DNA of 64,000 nt, taken from the NCBI GenBank assembly GCA_022495005.1, contig JAGYXB010000802.1:1-64000 (forward strand), in the 5' to 3' direction. Made by a program: the position numbers and the translations under genes. Below are positions 40,601 through 51,309 of the stretch, in pieces (within the stretch, counting starts at the first letter, position 1; each line of letters starts with the position of its first letter). This DNA comes from Rhyacophila brunnea (taxonomy: Eukaryota; Arthropoda; Insecta; Trichoptera; Rhyacophilidae). Below the pieces are notes generated by a model that was not told the DNA's origin, searched no databases, and saw only the letters and a list, made by a program, of their open reading frames with translations.

Positions 40601-41072
40601 CTAATTAAGAGGTGAAGTTATTTTAATTTCTTTTTCTATTGTTAATTATCGAATAATAATTGGAAGTGAATTACTGAGAATAGAATTGTTTTCAAAAACA
40701 TGCGATTACAGCGACTTGCTGTTATCGCCGAGATCTTGTTGTGGGCAGTAGTTTAATAATTATCTATATTGAAAGTAATTTTGACGACTTTCTATGTGTA
40801 ATATGGACTGTGTCCTTCTTAGGCGCTCGTGTATTGACCGAAAATAGCCGACCACAACCGAACATCAAAATGTTCACTTTTATCTTGTCTAACTATAATA
40901 AGAGATTGAAGTCGATTCCAATCTCCATCAATGCCTTCCACACGTAAACCCACCGTAGGCTCAATATATTTTTTTTCTACTTGTATGAAATTAACTGCTT
41001 ATTTTATCATTTCAGGAAGACAGTGTTGCTAAAGCTGACATCAGCAGAGAAAGTGAGGACGAATTGTGCTAA
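28633..41072 (+). CDS. NAPG: Gamma-SNAP (NAPG), complete, six exons
   Basis: Exons are 28633-28685, 36577-36644, 37910-38220, 38545-38615, 39155-39551 and 41016-41072. All introns are GT-AG and phases join without a break, giving 318 residues (human NAPG has 312). Gamma-SNAP is a cytosolic adaptor that binds assembled SNARE complexes and recruits the NSF ATPase, which takes the complexes apart after membrane fusion. Landmarks in family order: LKWKPDYDSAADEYSKAA near residues 25-44, ENRSLFHAAKSLEQS, the TPR-like helical hairpins in exon 3, RFDEAA-like start of exon 5 (here MFDEAADALRRE), and a short acidic tail ending in Leu-Cys as in vertebrate gamma-SNAP. The first intron is 7.9 kb and filled with transposons. 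The start is the first ATG of exon 1 (MSAKTEEALEHIRLAER) and is family-like. It is divergent from Nrdp1, about 3.2 kb apart. Confidence 0.95.
29050..30150 (-). pseudogene. 5'-truncated non-LTR retrotransposon (RT to C-terminus)
   Basis: Minus-strand translation begins in the RT domain (VESSVWVQN), followed by GNALACLLLNVTLEKIIHDV, then YDNDIDVIVWSPEALKRVF (the active-site YADD has become YDND, after a small frame change). AANMGLRINESKTKYMPV and VYLGSLIAKTNT come next, and C-terminal patches end near 29140. The order matches RTE/craniofacial-development-protein-2-like elements. It starts directly where the Helitron reading frame stops. A 5'-truncated retrotransposon copied into the Helitron would produce exactly this. 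Confidence 0.8.
30130..33257 (-). pseudogene. Decayed Helitron protein gene with C76-like protease domain
   Basis: On the minus strand, in order: a charged N-terminal region (33257-32900) rich in Arg/Glu with SRANETREEHEARLQRLRD; a zinc-knuckle and DUF6570-type segment (CDICQKMCYPNQ, LLVCHRCHKHLRST, then IPYVKVIKFPGRFGYFGFKG and a WLIANNE end at about 32390). A cysteine-protease-like domain of C76/OTU type follows (GHQC near 32220; LMYFDGKYYFTDSHSCGKK near 31830-31790). Last comes the start of the Helitron_like_N region (FYLFPFGVNDLNENREVK near 31350) and LRNLRGSASY near 30200. Frame shifts near 33120, 32650, 32170 and 31560 and an in-frame stop show it is dead. The Rep HUH motif and helicase are absent. 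It is cut by a 929-bp hAT MITE and then by a retrotransposon. It occupies gamma-SNAP intron 1, antisense. Confidence 0.8.
30238..31166. mobile_element. Nonautonomous hAT (929 bp) inside the Helitron
   Basis: Ends CAGTGCTCTGCAACCTTTTC and complement CAGTGCTCCGCAACCGGTGT, flanked by an 8-bp duplication CTCTATAG (30230-30237) and CTCTACAG (31167-31174). Removing the element with one duplication joins the Helitron frame seamlessly: QGQDGAVE on one side continues as DLHLHLRNLRGSASY on the other. The interior is largely noncoding. Confidence 0.9.
33291..33545. repeat. 407-bp repeat, left part of hAT-occupied copy
   Basis: Homologous to 9653-9906, starting at TTTAGGACAAATAAGGCAAT and ending with GCTAAAAG, which is the left hAT target duplication. 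The rest of the repeat resumes at 36349. It lies directly upstream of the Helitron reading frame on the minus strand. Confidence 0.8.
33546..36348 (-). mobile_element. KIAA1586-like hAT transposon (2803 bp)
   Basis: The ends CAGGGCTTTTTTTT (left) and complement AAGGGCTTTTTTTT (right), each followed by a GGTGCCGGAAC block, form the TIRs. The 8-bp target duplication GCTAAAAG is perfect (33538-33545 and 36349-36356). The paralogous repeat at 9653-10061 has a single GCTAAAAG, which confirms the boundaries. It carries one minus-strand transposase gene, now broken (see 33837-35962). The conserved ends and perfect duplication suggest a fairly recent insertion. Confidence 0.93.
33837..35962 (-). pseudogene. 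hAT transposase, E3 SUMO-protein ligase KIAA1586-like, broken
   Basis: The start is near MKKISCYFSTTGSGADSANK (35962), a family-like opening. The CWSLDQKNDF..NEWL..KLGC zinc-finger segment follows, then TETTMGMKISKEWANNEITY. The catalytic core begins at SLIIDESTTIS (35300-35268), followed by YVRCCVESVG. VSVACDGAAVMLG comes next, then WHCTNHRLELSV in the next frame and a helical region. The C-terminal dimerisation region is FSQMNLITTPTRASLNTKTV. The main body is an uninterrupted 396-codon frame (35027-33837), but shifts separate it from the pieces at 35449-35024, 35793-35533 and the N-terminus. So two or three small lesions silence an otherwise full-length gene of about 700 codons. In this family, these DNA-transposon genes are often annotated as KIAA1586-like host genes. 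Confidence 0.88.
36349..36511. repeat. 407-bp repeat, right part of hAT-occupied copy
   Basis: Continues the sequence interrupted at 33545: GCTAAAAGTATTAAAATAAT onward, matching 9899-10061. It ends about 65 bp before gamma-SNAP exon 2. Confidence 0.8.
36925..37485. repeat. Inverted second copy of the 26528-27075 repeat
   Basis: Landmarks occur in reverse complement and opposite order: GGCCGGAATTACC with CCATAGTTTGGTACTGCTGG, TCTCAACCTTTTCCCGTTAC, TTACGGTTGGGATCCCATCA and TTTGCTCCGAAAAAG. It lies in gamma-SNAP intron 2. With the first copy it brackets exons 1 and 2. Confidence 0.65.
38707..38922 (-). mobile_element. tRNA-derived SINE family A, head-truncated copy
   Basis: Reads on the minus strand. 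The box-B-like GGTTCGAATCCTGGGTCTGG, the body motif ACCTAATAGGTTGAGCAAGT and the tail TAGGATCGGACATGGTCG are shared with 45213-45455. The box-A part is missing or replaced near 38910-38925. It lies in gamma-SNAP intron 4. Confidence 0.8.
39729..39826 (+). mobile_element. SINE family B, 3' fragment
   Basis: Shares AGCCTGGGT..TTGTTCAAAATTACTAATAACC and GGACATGGTTATTAATAATTC with the reverse complement of 48948-49024, ending in an A-rich tail. Only the tRNA-unrelated body and tail are present; the head is absent. It is in gamma-SNAP intron 5. Confidence 0.65.
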
Positions 41073-41656
41073 TCGATGAGGCATTTCTTCAAACACATTA
41101 TTTGCAGTGACTGTTTTTCCATTCAATTTATCTCAACTATTTAGGTAACACCATTAGTAAGCTATCCCCAGATTCAATTAATCATTTGTATGTGTATTGT
41201 AACCAAATTACTCCTGTAAACAATGAATGGCACACATTTAACTGGAGCCATTTTAGAATTTAGAAATTTTGTTATAAAATTTATTTAAGCAACATTACAC
41301 TGTTTTGCACTCATCTATTGTATCATCATTCAAAGGTAAAACTCACTTAGTACAATTTAAACTTTAGACTTTCAGAGTAAAAATAAGTCTTAAAATACAA
41401 GTAAATTTTTTTTCCAACTGATACACGATTATTATTTGTTATTAAATTAATAAACGGACTTGAATATTGAAAAAATATGTGGACAATCTCTCATACTCAG
41501 TTTTATCTTTGAAGCAGTAATATTTCTATTATATTTGTTTCTGAAATAAGTATATGTATTAAATGTTTGCTGTAATATTTCTATTTAATTCTATACATCT
41601 ACTATCATGGGTAACCGATGAGGCTCTCCTTATATTAGTACTTAATGGCAGTGATA

Positions 41657-41662
41657 AATAAA
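41657..41662 (+). terminator. Candidate gamma-SNAP polyadenylation signal
   Basis: AATAAA followed at once by a GTGTTTTT-rich stretch, about 585 bp past the stop codon. An earlier AATAAA (41449-41454) has a weaker GU-rich context. Either or both could be used. Confidence 0.35.
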
Positions 41663-41699
41663 GTGTTTTTAAATGTTGAAATGGTTTGGTTGAATGGTT

Positions 41700-42930
41700 T
41701 GGTGAATTGGTTGTAAAATTTGCCCTGAAAGTTTACTAATCACTGTTTTAATTGTTATACAATTCATAATATGTATTAATTTAAACTCTGCACTAATAAA
41801 CGAAATGATAAATGAATGCCAGACTGAAAAGTATAGCTGCTAAGTTCATTTATGTATTGAGAGATGTAGACAGCTCAATAATAATAGAAAAGAAATATTG
41901 GCCTTTAAAATCAAGAGTTAGTATCTAATTATTTCTATGCAGTGTGATAATTGATGCAATTGTTATAATTTTTATGAACTAGTATTTACTATCTATCAAT
42001 ATTCTTGTTAATGTTGTTATAATTCTTATATTTATTATCACTGTTCATAGATATTTTCTTCTTTAATATTCTTATCCTCAAACAAGTTATTAGATCATCA
42101 TTTTATTATCAAATATTGCATTATTTCAATAATTATTATTAAACTAAACCCTTAACAAAATGTATTCTTAGGCTATGCGATGTGTTGCAAAAGTGTTTAA
42201 TCTGCCTCAAAATTCAGAATATATTCATAACGCTAGAAAATTATTTAAAATGTAGCTATGTATTATACAGTAAGCAACACTTTTTAGTACAAATGCGGCT
42301 GTAAATTACGCATCCATTCATTGGGAGTTCTCCATCTATGAATTCCGTTTACCTACATCTGCCTTAAGCCACTATTGCGAGATTGATTGTCTATGGCCTT
42401 TGAATTAAAGATCATTTTGTCGTTTATGACATGGCCGTATGTATTCATCTTCTCTCCGAGTGGTTACCTCACTAGATATTATAAATTCTGTAGAAGAAAT
42501 TGGTTTATTTTTTATATATGTCAATGAAAACATTGTCTTTCAGTGTTTCACGGAAAAATGAATTAATCACACCAATATTTTTTATTAATGTAGTATTACA
42601 ATAATAATATGTAGCATGTATTCATTAATTATTATAGTGTTCAATTATCAACAAAATATGTATATAGAATTCGAAAATTACAATACAATCCATTGTATAT
42701 TGTGGTAGATTGGTGTCAGATTCTTTTGGCAGTATATGTGACTCATTTAGATGTTGGTATCGTTATTTTCAAATGACACTAACACTGTTGCAAAGTAATT
42801 TCGTCCTGGCCACAATGCCAGAAGAATCTGTCCTTCCTCTACATGTGGCTGTATGAAGAAAGTTATGCTATATGAGGCAATAAGAATCAATATTAACCAA
42901 ATTTTTTAAAATTTGTAATAATATCATTCT
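41700..42930. other. Intergenic A+T-rich DNA
   Basis: Past the likely gamma-SNAP 3' end. No coding segment, RNA gene or paired repeat was seen. Confidence 0.4.
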
Positions 42931-42944
42931 ATTTATTTTCTCTA

Positions 42945-43150
42945 CACCCACGATGGCCGCGCGGCTTAAGCGTCGTGGGTCCCAGGTTTAAATCCTGGGT
43001 CTGGGAAGTACACATTGTTTTTCAATTTGTGTGTGAGTCGGAGTATGGACCTAATAGGTTGTGTCTGACATTCATTTCTTGTAAAAACAAAATCTGTTAA
43101 TACAAACCTCCACTTTCTGGAGGACCGTTTAGGATCGGACATGGTCGGAA
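42945..43150 (+). mobile_element. tRNA-derived SINE family A, copy with internal deletion
   Basis: Starts CACCCACGATGGCCGCGCGG and has the box-B-like AGGTTTAAATCCTGGG. It lacks about 15 bp in the anticodon-like part relative to the 45213 copy. The flanks carry an imperfect duplication, ATTTATTTTCTCTA (42931-42944) and ATATATTTTCTCCA (43151-43164). Confidence 0.85.
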
Positions 43151-43303
43151 ATATATTTTCTCCAGAATATCAGAATTCTCTTGGAACTATATTAAATTCA
43201 TCAATATTTAAATAAAAGTATTTTATTATAATATGTACTTAAATAAATCTTACTCAATTTTTTCACATTTTCTATAGTTATATCTAAGATCTACCATCTA
43301 AAT

Positions 43304-43991
43304 CAGTGTCTGCCAAACTGTGTGCCGCAACAGGTGTGCCGCGAAGGAAGAAGCCTCCAGACTATTCATTTTAAATAATGCCTATACATTTAAATTTTCT
43401 TCATTTTTAAATAAATTCAACATCTATATATTTAAATAAATATTTGTCACTTCACTTTCACTGTGTGAAAATATGGATTCTGATTTTAAGTATCTGCTGC
43501 TTCATACTGAAGTAGGTTGGCTCTCAAAAAGAAAAGTACTATCGCAAAGAGGCGAGCAGAAATATTTTCTTTCTTCGATGCTGAGAATATGAGCTTTTGA
43601 GTCAATATCCTCGATTGGCTACACCAGCAATTAAATCTCTGTTGCCGTTTGGTTTGTAGTATCTGTGCGAATTTGGTTTTTCAGCGCTCGTGGAAATGAA
43701 ATAAAAAAAATGAGAGCGGTTACAGATGGTAGATGAGGAGCTACGTGTTTGTTTTCTAATTTAGAGCCGCGTTTTGACAGAATTCTTTCTAAAGGTCAAT
43801 TGCATCCTTCTCACTAATAAAATTATGGACAATATATGTTGATAAAATATAAAAAAAAATGTTACTTACACTATGATTTCCTTTATTCATATTAATAAGG
43901 TAAATTTCCTTTTTAAGGCTTTATTTGGTGTGCTGCGGAACAAATCCCTTTCACAAGTGTGCAGTGAAGTAATAAAGTTTGGAAGACACTG
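43304..43991 (+). mobile_element. hAT element with decayed SCAND3/FAM200-like transposase
   Basis: The ends CAGTGTCTGCCAAACTGTGT and complement CAGTGTCTTCCAAACTTTAT are flanked by CTAAAT on both sides (43298-43303, 43992-43997). Plus-strand frames near 43598-43820 give YPRLATPAIKSLLPFGL, CEFGFSALVEMK and RLQMVDEELRVC, the C-terminal signature of hAT transposases of the SCAND3/ZBED5/FAM200 type. Stops and shifts show it is dead. Confidence 0.8.
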
Positions 43992-43997
43992 CTAAAT

Positions 43998-45197
43998 CGT
44001 CCGGTGTTTGAATTTAGAACTAAGCTCATCACAGTATAAAAAGTATTGAATGATATGTCAAATATTAGCATATGGCGCCCTCACTTGACTCACGGACAAC
44101 TTGATTCTCATTGCCTCATTTTATAATAGGCTTTATTTTTATTGTATACCTACATTCAAAGTCAAATATTTAGAAAAAGTAATGTTAATACATATCTAGA
44201 TTATTGCTGAGAAAAGTATTTAATACATATTTTAACCGATTGGATCGTACACTATATTATTATATTGATAGCTTAATCTTTTCATTTTGAGACGTCATTA
44301 TGGTTGAATATTGTGGGATACGAGACTTCAGAGAAACAGTTCAAAGTTCTTTGATTGTCTGGTATACAAGAAAATGGTATTGCTAATAGAATTGATACGG
44401 ACTGTTCTCACCATTATAAATGAGTCCTAACATGTCGAAGGCATTTTATTAATATAGTTAGCATTCAAATTATTTTGTCTTATCAAAATAAGCAATATTT
44501 CTGAAATATATAGTACAAAATATTCAGATGTTTAGTAATATTACTCAAAATAAATGTTGAGAGTCAAATACAGTTGAATATATTTTAATGCATACTATAA
44601 AATCTGTGTAGGTAGAAGAGGGAGATTAGTATAAAATCACCATTTTTTAGGAGAGCCAAAAGAAAGTTTTTTGGACAACTTTGTATGGGAAATTTTTCTG
44701 TGTTGAATTTAGTAAGTACCTAATTCAGCAGCTCTATTCAGTGTATCCGCCGTGAGTTACCCTGAAATACTTAATAAAATAGTATGTAAAAACAGAGAAA
44801 TAATGTTATGAATTTATTGTCCAATTGCTTGATAATCTGCAAGTTTATTTGTCATAAAATATTTGGTACCTATGTAAAAAGATTGTAGAGCTACTGCTCT
44901 AATATAATATGACAGACCATACTTCACGCACCGCTGAATTGCCAGCGACAACTAGAGTAGAGTATTTTAAAATAATTGAAAACTGACCTACTATTTACGA
45001 ACTATAACGCAATCCGAGGTAACTACTTTCCACTTTCTTGTGCATAATATATTATAATTAGGCATCATCTAAGCATACAATGCTGTTGAGTGAAATAATA
45101 TTTTATGATTTTGCCCATGAATTGATTTCGTGGAGTTTGGATTGAATATAGCATTCGCATTAGCTTTGTTCACACGAAAATAATCTTTAGTGGACCC
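43998..45197. other. A+T-rich intergenic DNA
   Basis: No exon, RNA gene or complete mobile element was recognised. Confidence 0.4.
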
Positions 45198-45212
45198 TAC
45201 TATAAAGTATTA

Positions 45213-45455
45213 ACACCCACGGTGGCCGCGCGGCATAAGCGTTGGACTATCACGCCGTGGGTCTCAGGTTCGAATCCTGGGTCTGGCAAGTACACATATT
45301 GTTTTCAATTTGTGTGTGAGTCAGGGTATGGACCTAATAGGTTGAGCAAGTGGCTGACATCCATTTCTCGTAAAAAAACAAAATCTGTTAATACAAAACC
45401 TCTACTCTGTGGAGGCCCATATGATCCTATTAGGATCGGACATGGTCGGAATGTG
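45213..45455 (+). mobile_element. tRNA-derived SINE family A, full-length with perfect TSD
   Basis: A 243-bp SINE starts CACCCACGGTGGCCGCGCGG (box-A-like), has box B GGTTCGAATCC near 45268-45278, a tRNA-unrelated body and an end at GATCGGACATGGTCGG. A perfect 15-bp duplication, TACTATAAAGTATTA, flanks it (45198-45212 and 45456-45470). The tRNA-like head can be read as a class II (Leu/Ser-like) cloverleaf remnant. The open frame 45222-45557 that crosses it is accidental. Confidence 0.92.
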
Positions 45456-45470
45456 TACTATAAAGTATTA

Positions 45471-48400
45471 TTTTGTTTTTCTGTGTATTCGCATATTACA
45501 AGATTTCAGCGGAACATTTTTTGTGCTCTTTTGAGCACTTCTGGCAGGTTTGAATAAAACTGTAGAGACATTCACTTAACTCATCCTTTTTCTCATTTAT
45601 CTCAATATACGCATTATCCTTAATTTGGCATATTGAAGAAACAGAAATTTGTGTGCGTAAGGAAAAAGCAGATATGTCTTAAAAATTGAAAAATCGGTTG
45701 ATATAACCATTATAAATGAGTAAAAGTTGATACAACCTCTCTGAATTAGTAAATTTCACACAGAAACATGGAAGTTTCCATATGTCCAAAACTCAATCTT
45801 CTTTTGGATCTTCTGAAAAATAATGATTTTAGACTTATTTCCCTTTTGCACAGAAATATTCTTGAAAACGCAATATACAACTAATGTTTTTCAAGATTGT
45901 GATTGATCACATATCCATGTATTTGTACATATCCAATCTTTTATATTACAACTAGATAACTTGATTTGGTTGGAAAGTTGAATTTATTTTAAACTCAGGT
46001 ATATGTAATTGGAATGAATTTGTTCTTCTGTCTTCTCACCATGATAATATTCACTTCTCTTGTAACTGTCAACAGGTAAGAAAGAGCGAGATATCTTCAA
46101 ACATTGTTGTTGTCGGTGGTTAACAGAAGATTTCTAGTTGAAGAAGTTAGTAATTGGGTATATACTCAAAATCAGCACACATCAAGTTATCTGGTTGAAG
46201 TATTATAGAGGTGATGAACAAATACTGGTGAATTATATATTATCGCGATATAATGGCAAAACAAAAATGAAAAAACGGCTGTGTATATTTTTAAGTGCTG
46301 CAAAATGCTATTTCAATGTTCTTTTGTTTTGTTGAAAAGTGATGTTATCTATTATGCATATCTAATTTCTTGTTATATTGTGTGTATTAAATTAGACGGT
46401 TATATGCATTTACAGATTAAGCAATGTTTATAAAAAAATTAACTAATTGACTGTAATGTTTGTCAAAGGAAGGTTGATCTGTATAGATTACCTGATATAT
46501 TGTATTTTTATACGTATAAATAATAGCATGTTTATGTACAAGCAAATGAAGACACCAATACTTATTGCTAATCTAAATATATTTTAACACGGGCGATAAA
46601 TTTTTACCATCAATTTTTGATCAGCCTTAATTTTCAATGGATTTATACTACGTATTATACAATGGCATTACTATTATTAAATGATCAATCAGTAGTGCGT
46701 CTGCAGGTGTTTCTGACAGTTTTATTTAATGGATTTACTAGCTGCTGTTATTCACAAGTATTTTTTTTTGATAGGTTGCTTGATCTATATATGCATAATA
46801 TGGTCCAATATTTATATTTTCGCTCATTAATTGTTTTCTGGATTTTTTAAACATTTGTATTGACTTTCTTTTCATATAAAAGTGTATGCACACGGAAAAT
46901 AGAGAAGATTAAAAAATCTCTGCAAGTGCTTAAGGTACCATTCATAATCATGCATACTCATAATGCTTTATTTGAAATTGTGTATAAATAAATGTATGCA
47001 TATACAATTTAATTGGATTTTTTTTATAGGTTTGAGTTTTAATTTTGTCAACTGAATTTTTTTTAGAAACTTATTTTACATAAGAGAAACTTCAAAACTT
47101 TCAAAAGAACTTTCAAAACATAATTAAATATTATATACAAAGAATTTATTGTAAATATTCAATTATGATATCATAATAATGCATTGTATTAGATACTATG
47201 TTTACTACAATCATAAAAAAGTACTAAGTCAGTGTTTTAGATGTATTTTTTTCATAATAATATAGTGGCTGATTATAAAATTATGCAAATTTACCAATGT
47301 GCATAATTACCGCTGTTCACTTAGTTGTTTCCCACTATGAATACTTTACCATAGATATTTTTTGGAATTTGGAAATATGGCTTATTCTTTACATTTGACT
47401 GAGAAGCATAGAAGAGATTCTGGTATAGTAGACCAAATTTCAGACAGCCCTTAAAGAATTTGTTGCCATTTGCCACTGAATAGTTTAGGTTTGTCTTCCT
47501 TTTTTTATAAATTAATTTTTGTACATGAAGGAAGGCTAACGATGGGAGAAATACACTATAAAATCAATATAAGGTAACATTCAGTCTAGTTATAATATTT
47601 GTATCTGTGTAGTTACAGATTATAAAAAAATATATTCTTTTTAAAGTGTGTAGCAAATGGCATTTTTGCTATATGCAATGCAACAAAGCAGGTATATTTT
47701 GATAATAATTTGTGTAAGTTGATGTCGATACATGTGAATTAAAAATGATTTCAATTGAATGTATTTTAATGCATTGCATTACTACGAGTAGACATAATTT
47801 TTGGGGCATATTTCTAATGGTTTTGAAACAACAAAATGTAAAATTTTATTTAGTTTCAAAATCATTATAATGGAGTTATAACAAGTAAACGCCAGTTAAA
47901 TTTATATGAGTAGTTCTAATTTTATAAACATATTACGGCCCACAATAAGTGCTATCAGACGCCAGGAAAGTCTACTGGTAAGTAGACCAGCTCTAGGTAT
48001 AATATTAGTTAGCTTAACATATACACTCAAATTTTATTGAGCTTACTAGATTTATAAAACAACAATTATTGTACTATTAATTTTCGCTGTGCATTTTGTC
48101 TTTAAGTAATATTATTGGATACATATGTGTGTAATAAAATAATATTCTGCTTTATATTCATTTTTAATATCAATATCATTCAATTACTACAGACCAGTCT
48201 TTCAATTTCTAACACTTGCGCAACCCTGTGTTTTAAATTTTATTCCTTTGTGGAATGGAAAAAAATGTTGGTAAAAGTTTTGATAAAACATAAATCTAAT
48301 TTTTATATAAAAGTCGTGAAAGCTTTGAAAATATTCTGCGGAGCCACAGAGCCACAATTTGAATATCACTGACATAGAGTAATAAAATGAGCACTGGATT
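45471..48400. other. Intergenic A+T-rich DNA
   Basis: About 2.9 kb of low-complexity sequence with short open frames lacking coding character. I saw no gene, RNA gene or paired termini in it. Confidence 0.4.
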
Positions 48401-48408
48401 TTTCACTA

Positions 48409-49275
48409 CAGGCGGTCCTTGACTTTTGAAGAAAATTGGTTCCTGAAAATGTGTACGAATGTTGAATGTATGAAAGTAGAGTAATGTAAAAAAATACATC
48501 GAAAAGTGTATTTTAAAATATTTCGACAATGAAGAAAAATATTAATTGTAAAGAATACCTCAGTTTACATTTGCTGAACCAGCCTTTACTTGCTTGAAAT
48601 TTCATATATTTTTTTAACCGAGTCTTCTAATTTTCATGCAAACTAAGAGCCTTAGCTTGCATAATTGAAAAACTCATGGGGACATCATTTTGATATCCTT
48701 ATCCTTGACAAAGATCTTTCCATTTCATTCCTCATTATGCCGTATCTTTTGGAAACAATCTTTGGAGTTTCCAGAATTTTGAACATATTCCTTAATTATA
48801 CATGATCTTCTTTTTAAAATAGAACATTATTCTAGACAGGCTTAAGTCGTACATACTGTCGATTGAAGCGAAAAATTCGCCGCTATCAGAATGCCTAATT
48901 ATTTCCATCTTAGTCACGATCGTATGAGGTTTGAGTCTTTTTTTTTTAGAATTATTAATAACCATGTCCTTGCTTTTTCGTACAAAGTGGTTATTAGTAA
49001 TTTTGAACAATCACAAACACCCAGGCTTTGAGAAAAACACATATTATGTCCTCATCGGGAATCGAATCCAGAATTCTTGGGTGGAAGGCCAGCGCCTTAC
49101 GCACTGCACCCTGAGTTTATGAGTCATTAAAATTTCTTTTGTCCATATCAAAACTAGTTTCTCCGTTTCTCACTCATGTATATTACACATACATAAACAA
49201 ATAAACTGGCAAAAAATCAAAATTTTAAGAAACATGAAATAGCGAATTGTAAGAAAGTCAAGGACCGACCGCCTG
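48409..49275 (-). mobile_element. Tigger/pogo-type element with jerky-like transposase remnant
   Basis: The ends CAGGCGGTCCTTGACTTTTG and complement CAGGCGGTCGGTCCTTGACT are flanked by TA on both sides. The minus strand from about 48945 down to 48580 encodes the CENP-B/jerky-like N-terminus: a KKKRLKPHTIVTKMEIIRHS helix, then DSGEFFASIDSMYDLS (normally 'GES-ASIA--Y-VS-STV'), a shifted KFWKLQ..PKD patch, and FSIMQAKALSLHENRRLG. The DDE part is absent. A family B SINE is nested at 48948-49130. Confidence 0.82.
48948..49115 (-). mobile_element. tRNA-derived SINE family B nested in the Tigger element
   Basis: Minus-strand reading gives a tRNA-like head (GTGCGTAAGGCGCTGGCCTT, then box B GGATTCGATTCCCG). 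A body shared with 39729-39826 follows (TTGTTCAAAATTACTAATAA) with an A-rich tail. The head resembles a class I tRNA D-arm and T-arm. Confidence 0.75.
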
Positions 49276-49934
49276 TATATGATTGAATCACTCATAAAAT
49301 AATGGAAATAAGAATGTATTGTTTAATTTTCAGCAAACAATGACATATTTGTATCTCAAGAATTCTCTTAACATGTAATAAAGTCATAATTAATAGTCAT
49401 GTCGAAAAATGTAAAAACAAAACTAGCTTCTATAGTAATAATTTTCATCCCATGTAGGTATTATTAATACAATAACAATTGAAGCAGATAAATCTTACAT
49501 TGGAAACGAAATACCTTATTGTTTAAGTCTTTCATGTTGTTCATTGTCAATTCTGCGTGAAAGCCAGTATATAAAAAAATCGGTGTGTGTACTTATGTAC
49601 GCGCGTTAGAAGTTATACTTCTTTGGTGTAACAAAACAAAAACAAAACTTATGATTAACTAGATTCTTCGAATAGCTCTTAATTATCTTGTTAAATTACA
49701 CACTCAAGAAAAAGGACCGCTTATTGGAACGCCGTTGGTTTATTTCTATACACTTTAACTTATATTACTAAATTATATAATTTTTTATTTTTAAAGTAAC
49801 AACTGCCACTGTGAAGTTTAATAGTTTGTTTACGTAATTAATTGCAAATGGCCGATGATAATAAATTTGCTGCCTAGCAACGGAACAATTCTAAACTTTA
49901 ATATTATACTGTATAATCGTCACGATTGCAGTAT

Positions 49935-50004
49935 CATTCTGTGGCGTAATGGTTGTGCGTTCGGCTGATAACCGAACAATCGTTGGTTCGAATCCAATCG
50001 AGTG
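49935..50004 (+). tRNA. tRNA-like sequence (Ile-GAT-like), probably a pseudogene or SINE head
   Basis: A 5-bp anticodon stem (TTCGG/CCGAA) encloses the loop CTGATAA with anticodon GAT at 49967-49969. The variable loop has 5 nt. The T arm is GTTGG-TTCGAAT-CCAAT and a three-pair D stem is possible. The acceptor pairs only as CATTC/GAGTG and is offset from its proper position. A T6 run follows. The form suggests Pol III ancestry, but the acceptor defect argues against a working tRNA. Confidence 0.4.
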
Positions 50005-51309
50005 TTTTTTGTGTGAAAAAATAAATTATGTGTTACCTGTCATACGCCAAAAATACACTCTGATCTGATTTTCCAAACGCAAATGTAATAAATCAGAATG
50101 TTTCAACAGTTACAAAATCAGCTCTGACTGTGCAATAAATACCATAGAATTTGTTTTATTGTTTTGTGCTCTGGAGTTACCATCAAATTAGTGTTCTGTT
50201 GAGGGAATTTAAAATAATATATTCCCGACTTGCATTCCTCTCTGTATAAAAAATATATTATTTTAATCTGCCTAGGATAAGATCAATGGATACGATCTCT
50301 ATTTAATATTTATTTTCCTAGTCTATTGGGAACGTTGATTGTATTATACTCAATTCAGCTACCATTTCTTTATATATGTGTAGTCCGTAGTCTTTAGGAT
50401 TGTGAAACTACTATAAAATTTCTGGATTATTTTTGTCTGTAAGAATGAATGTGTTGTATTAAGTACAACGAGGTGAAAGATGTCCTAAGTTTAACATACT
50501 GTTGCATTACAAATTGAGGGATAAGAAACGATACCTCGTAGGTAACATTTTGTTCAAAATAGTTTTTTTGCAGTATTGATTAATATTGGTAGTATTGGTA
50601 ACTACCGATGAAAGCTGAAAATTCTTAAAAAGATATTTAGCTTCCAAAAACGTTTGACACGATATCTCGAATCTTCTATCTGAACTATTCAACTAATGAT
50701 CACTCATAAATGCATCATTTTATTTGCCGCCAGCCGTCTGTCATACATACATTCACTATTGATGTCAAAAGCATTGACATTTTGTAATATCAAACACAGT
50801 GTGCAGGTGAGTTTTTTCCCTCTCCTGTAAAGTTGTTATTTTGACCCGAGGTCTCATTTCTTAACCCTCTATATATAATTTTTACATATATTTTCATATT
50901 GTACTTATATTTAAGTATTTGCTATGGTTGCACACAACATGAATGTAAAAAAGAGTTAATAATTCATTTATTATAAAGTTTTTGCCTATAACTCTTTCAA
51001 CTTTTTAAATTAACCCACATTGAGTAATATCAGAGATTTATATTTGATGATATGTGTACATTGATTGTATTATACTATTATTAAATGGTTTATTTCTATT
51101 AGAATGTAATTCTTTAAAAAATGTAAATTATTCCCATTGTAATTAATATTAAGACATTTAATTATCTTACAAGAAAATATATAAATGAGTTAATTTAATA
51201 GTGTTTTTTTTTTATAATGTTCCTACATTTTGTGATTGATAATTCCAAAATATTTTTTGATAAATTGTTGCATGATTGAAGTGGGTAAGTTTATTTGAAA
51301 AAAAAATGT
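50005..51309. other. A+T-rich intergenic DNA
   Basis: No supported gene or element. Confidence 0.4.

Noticed and set aside
45222..45557. 111-codon frame
   Set aside because: It begins in the tRNA-like head of a SINE and runs out into the flank; the SINE explains the open frame.
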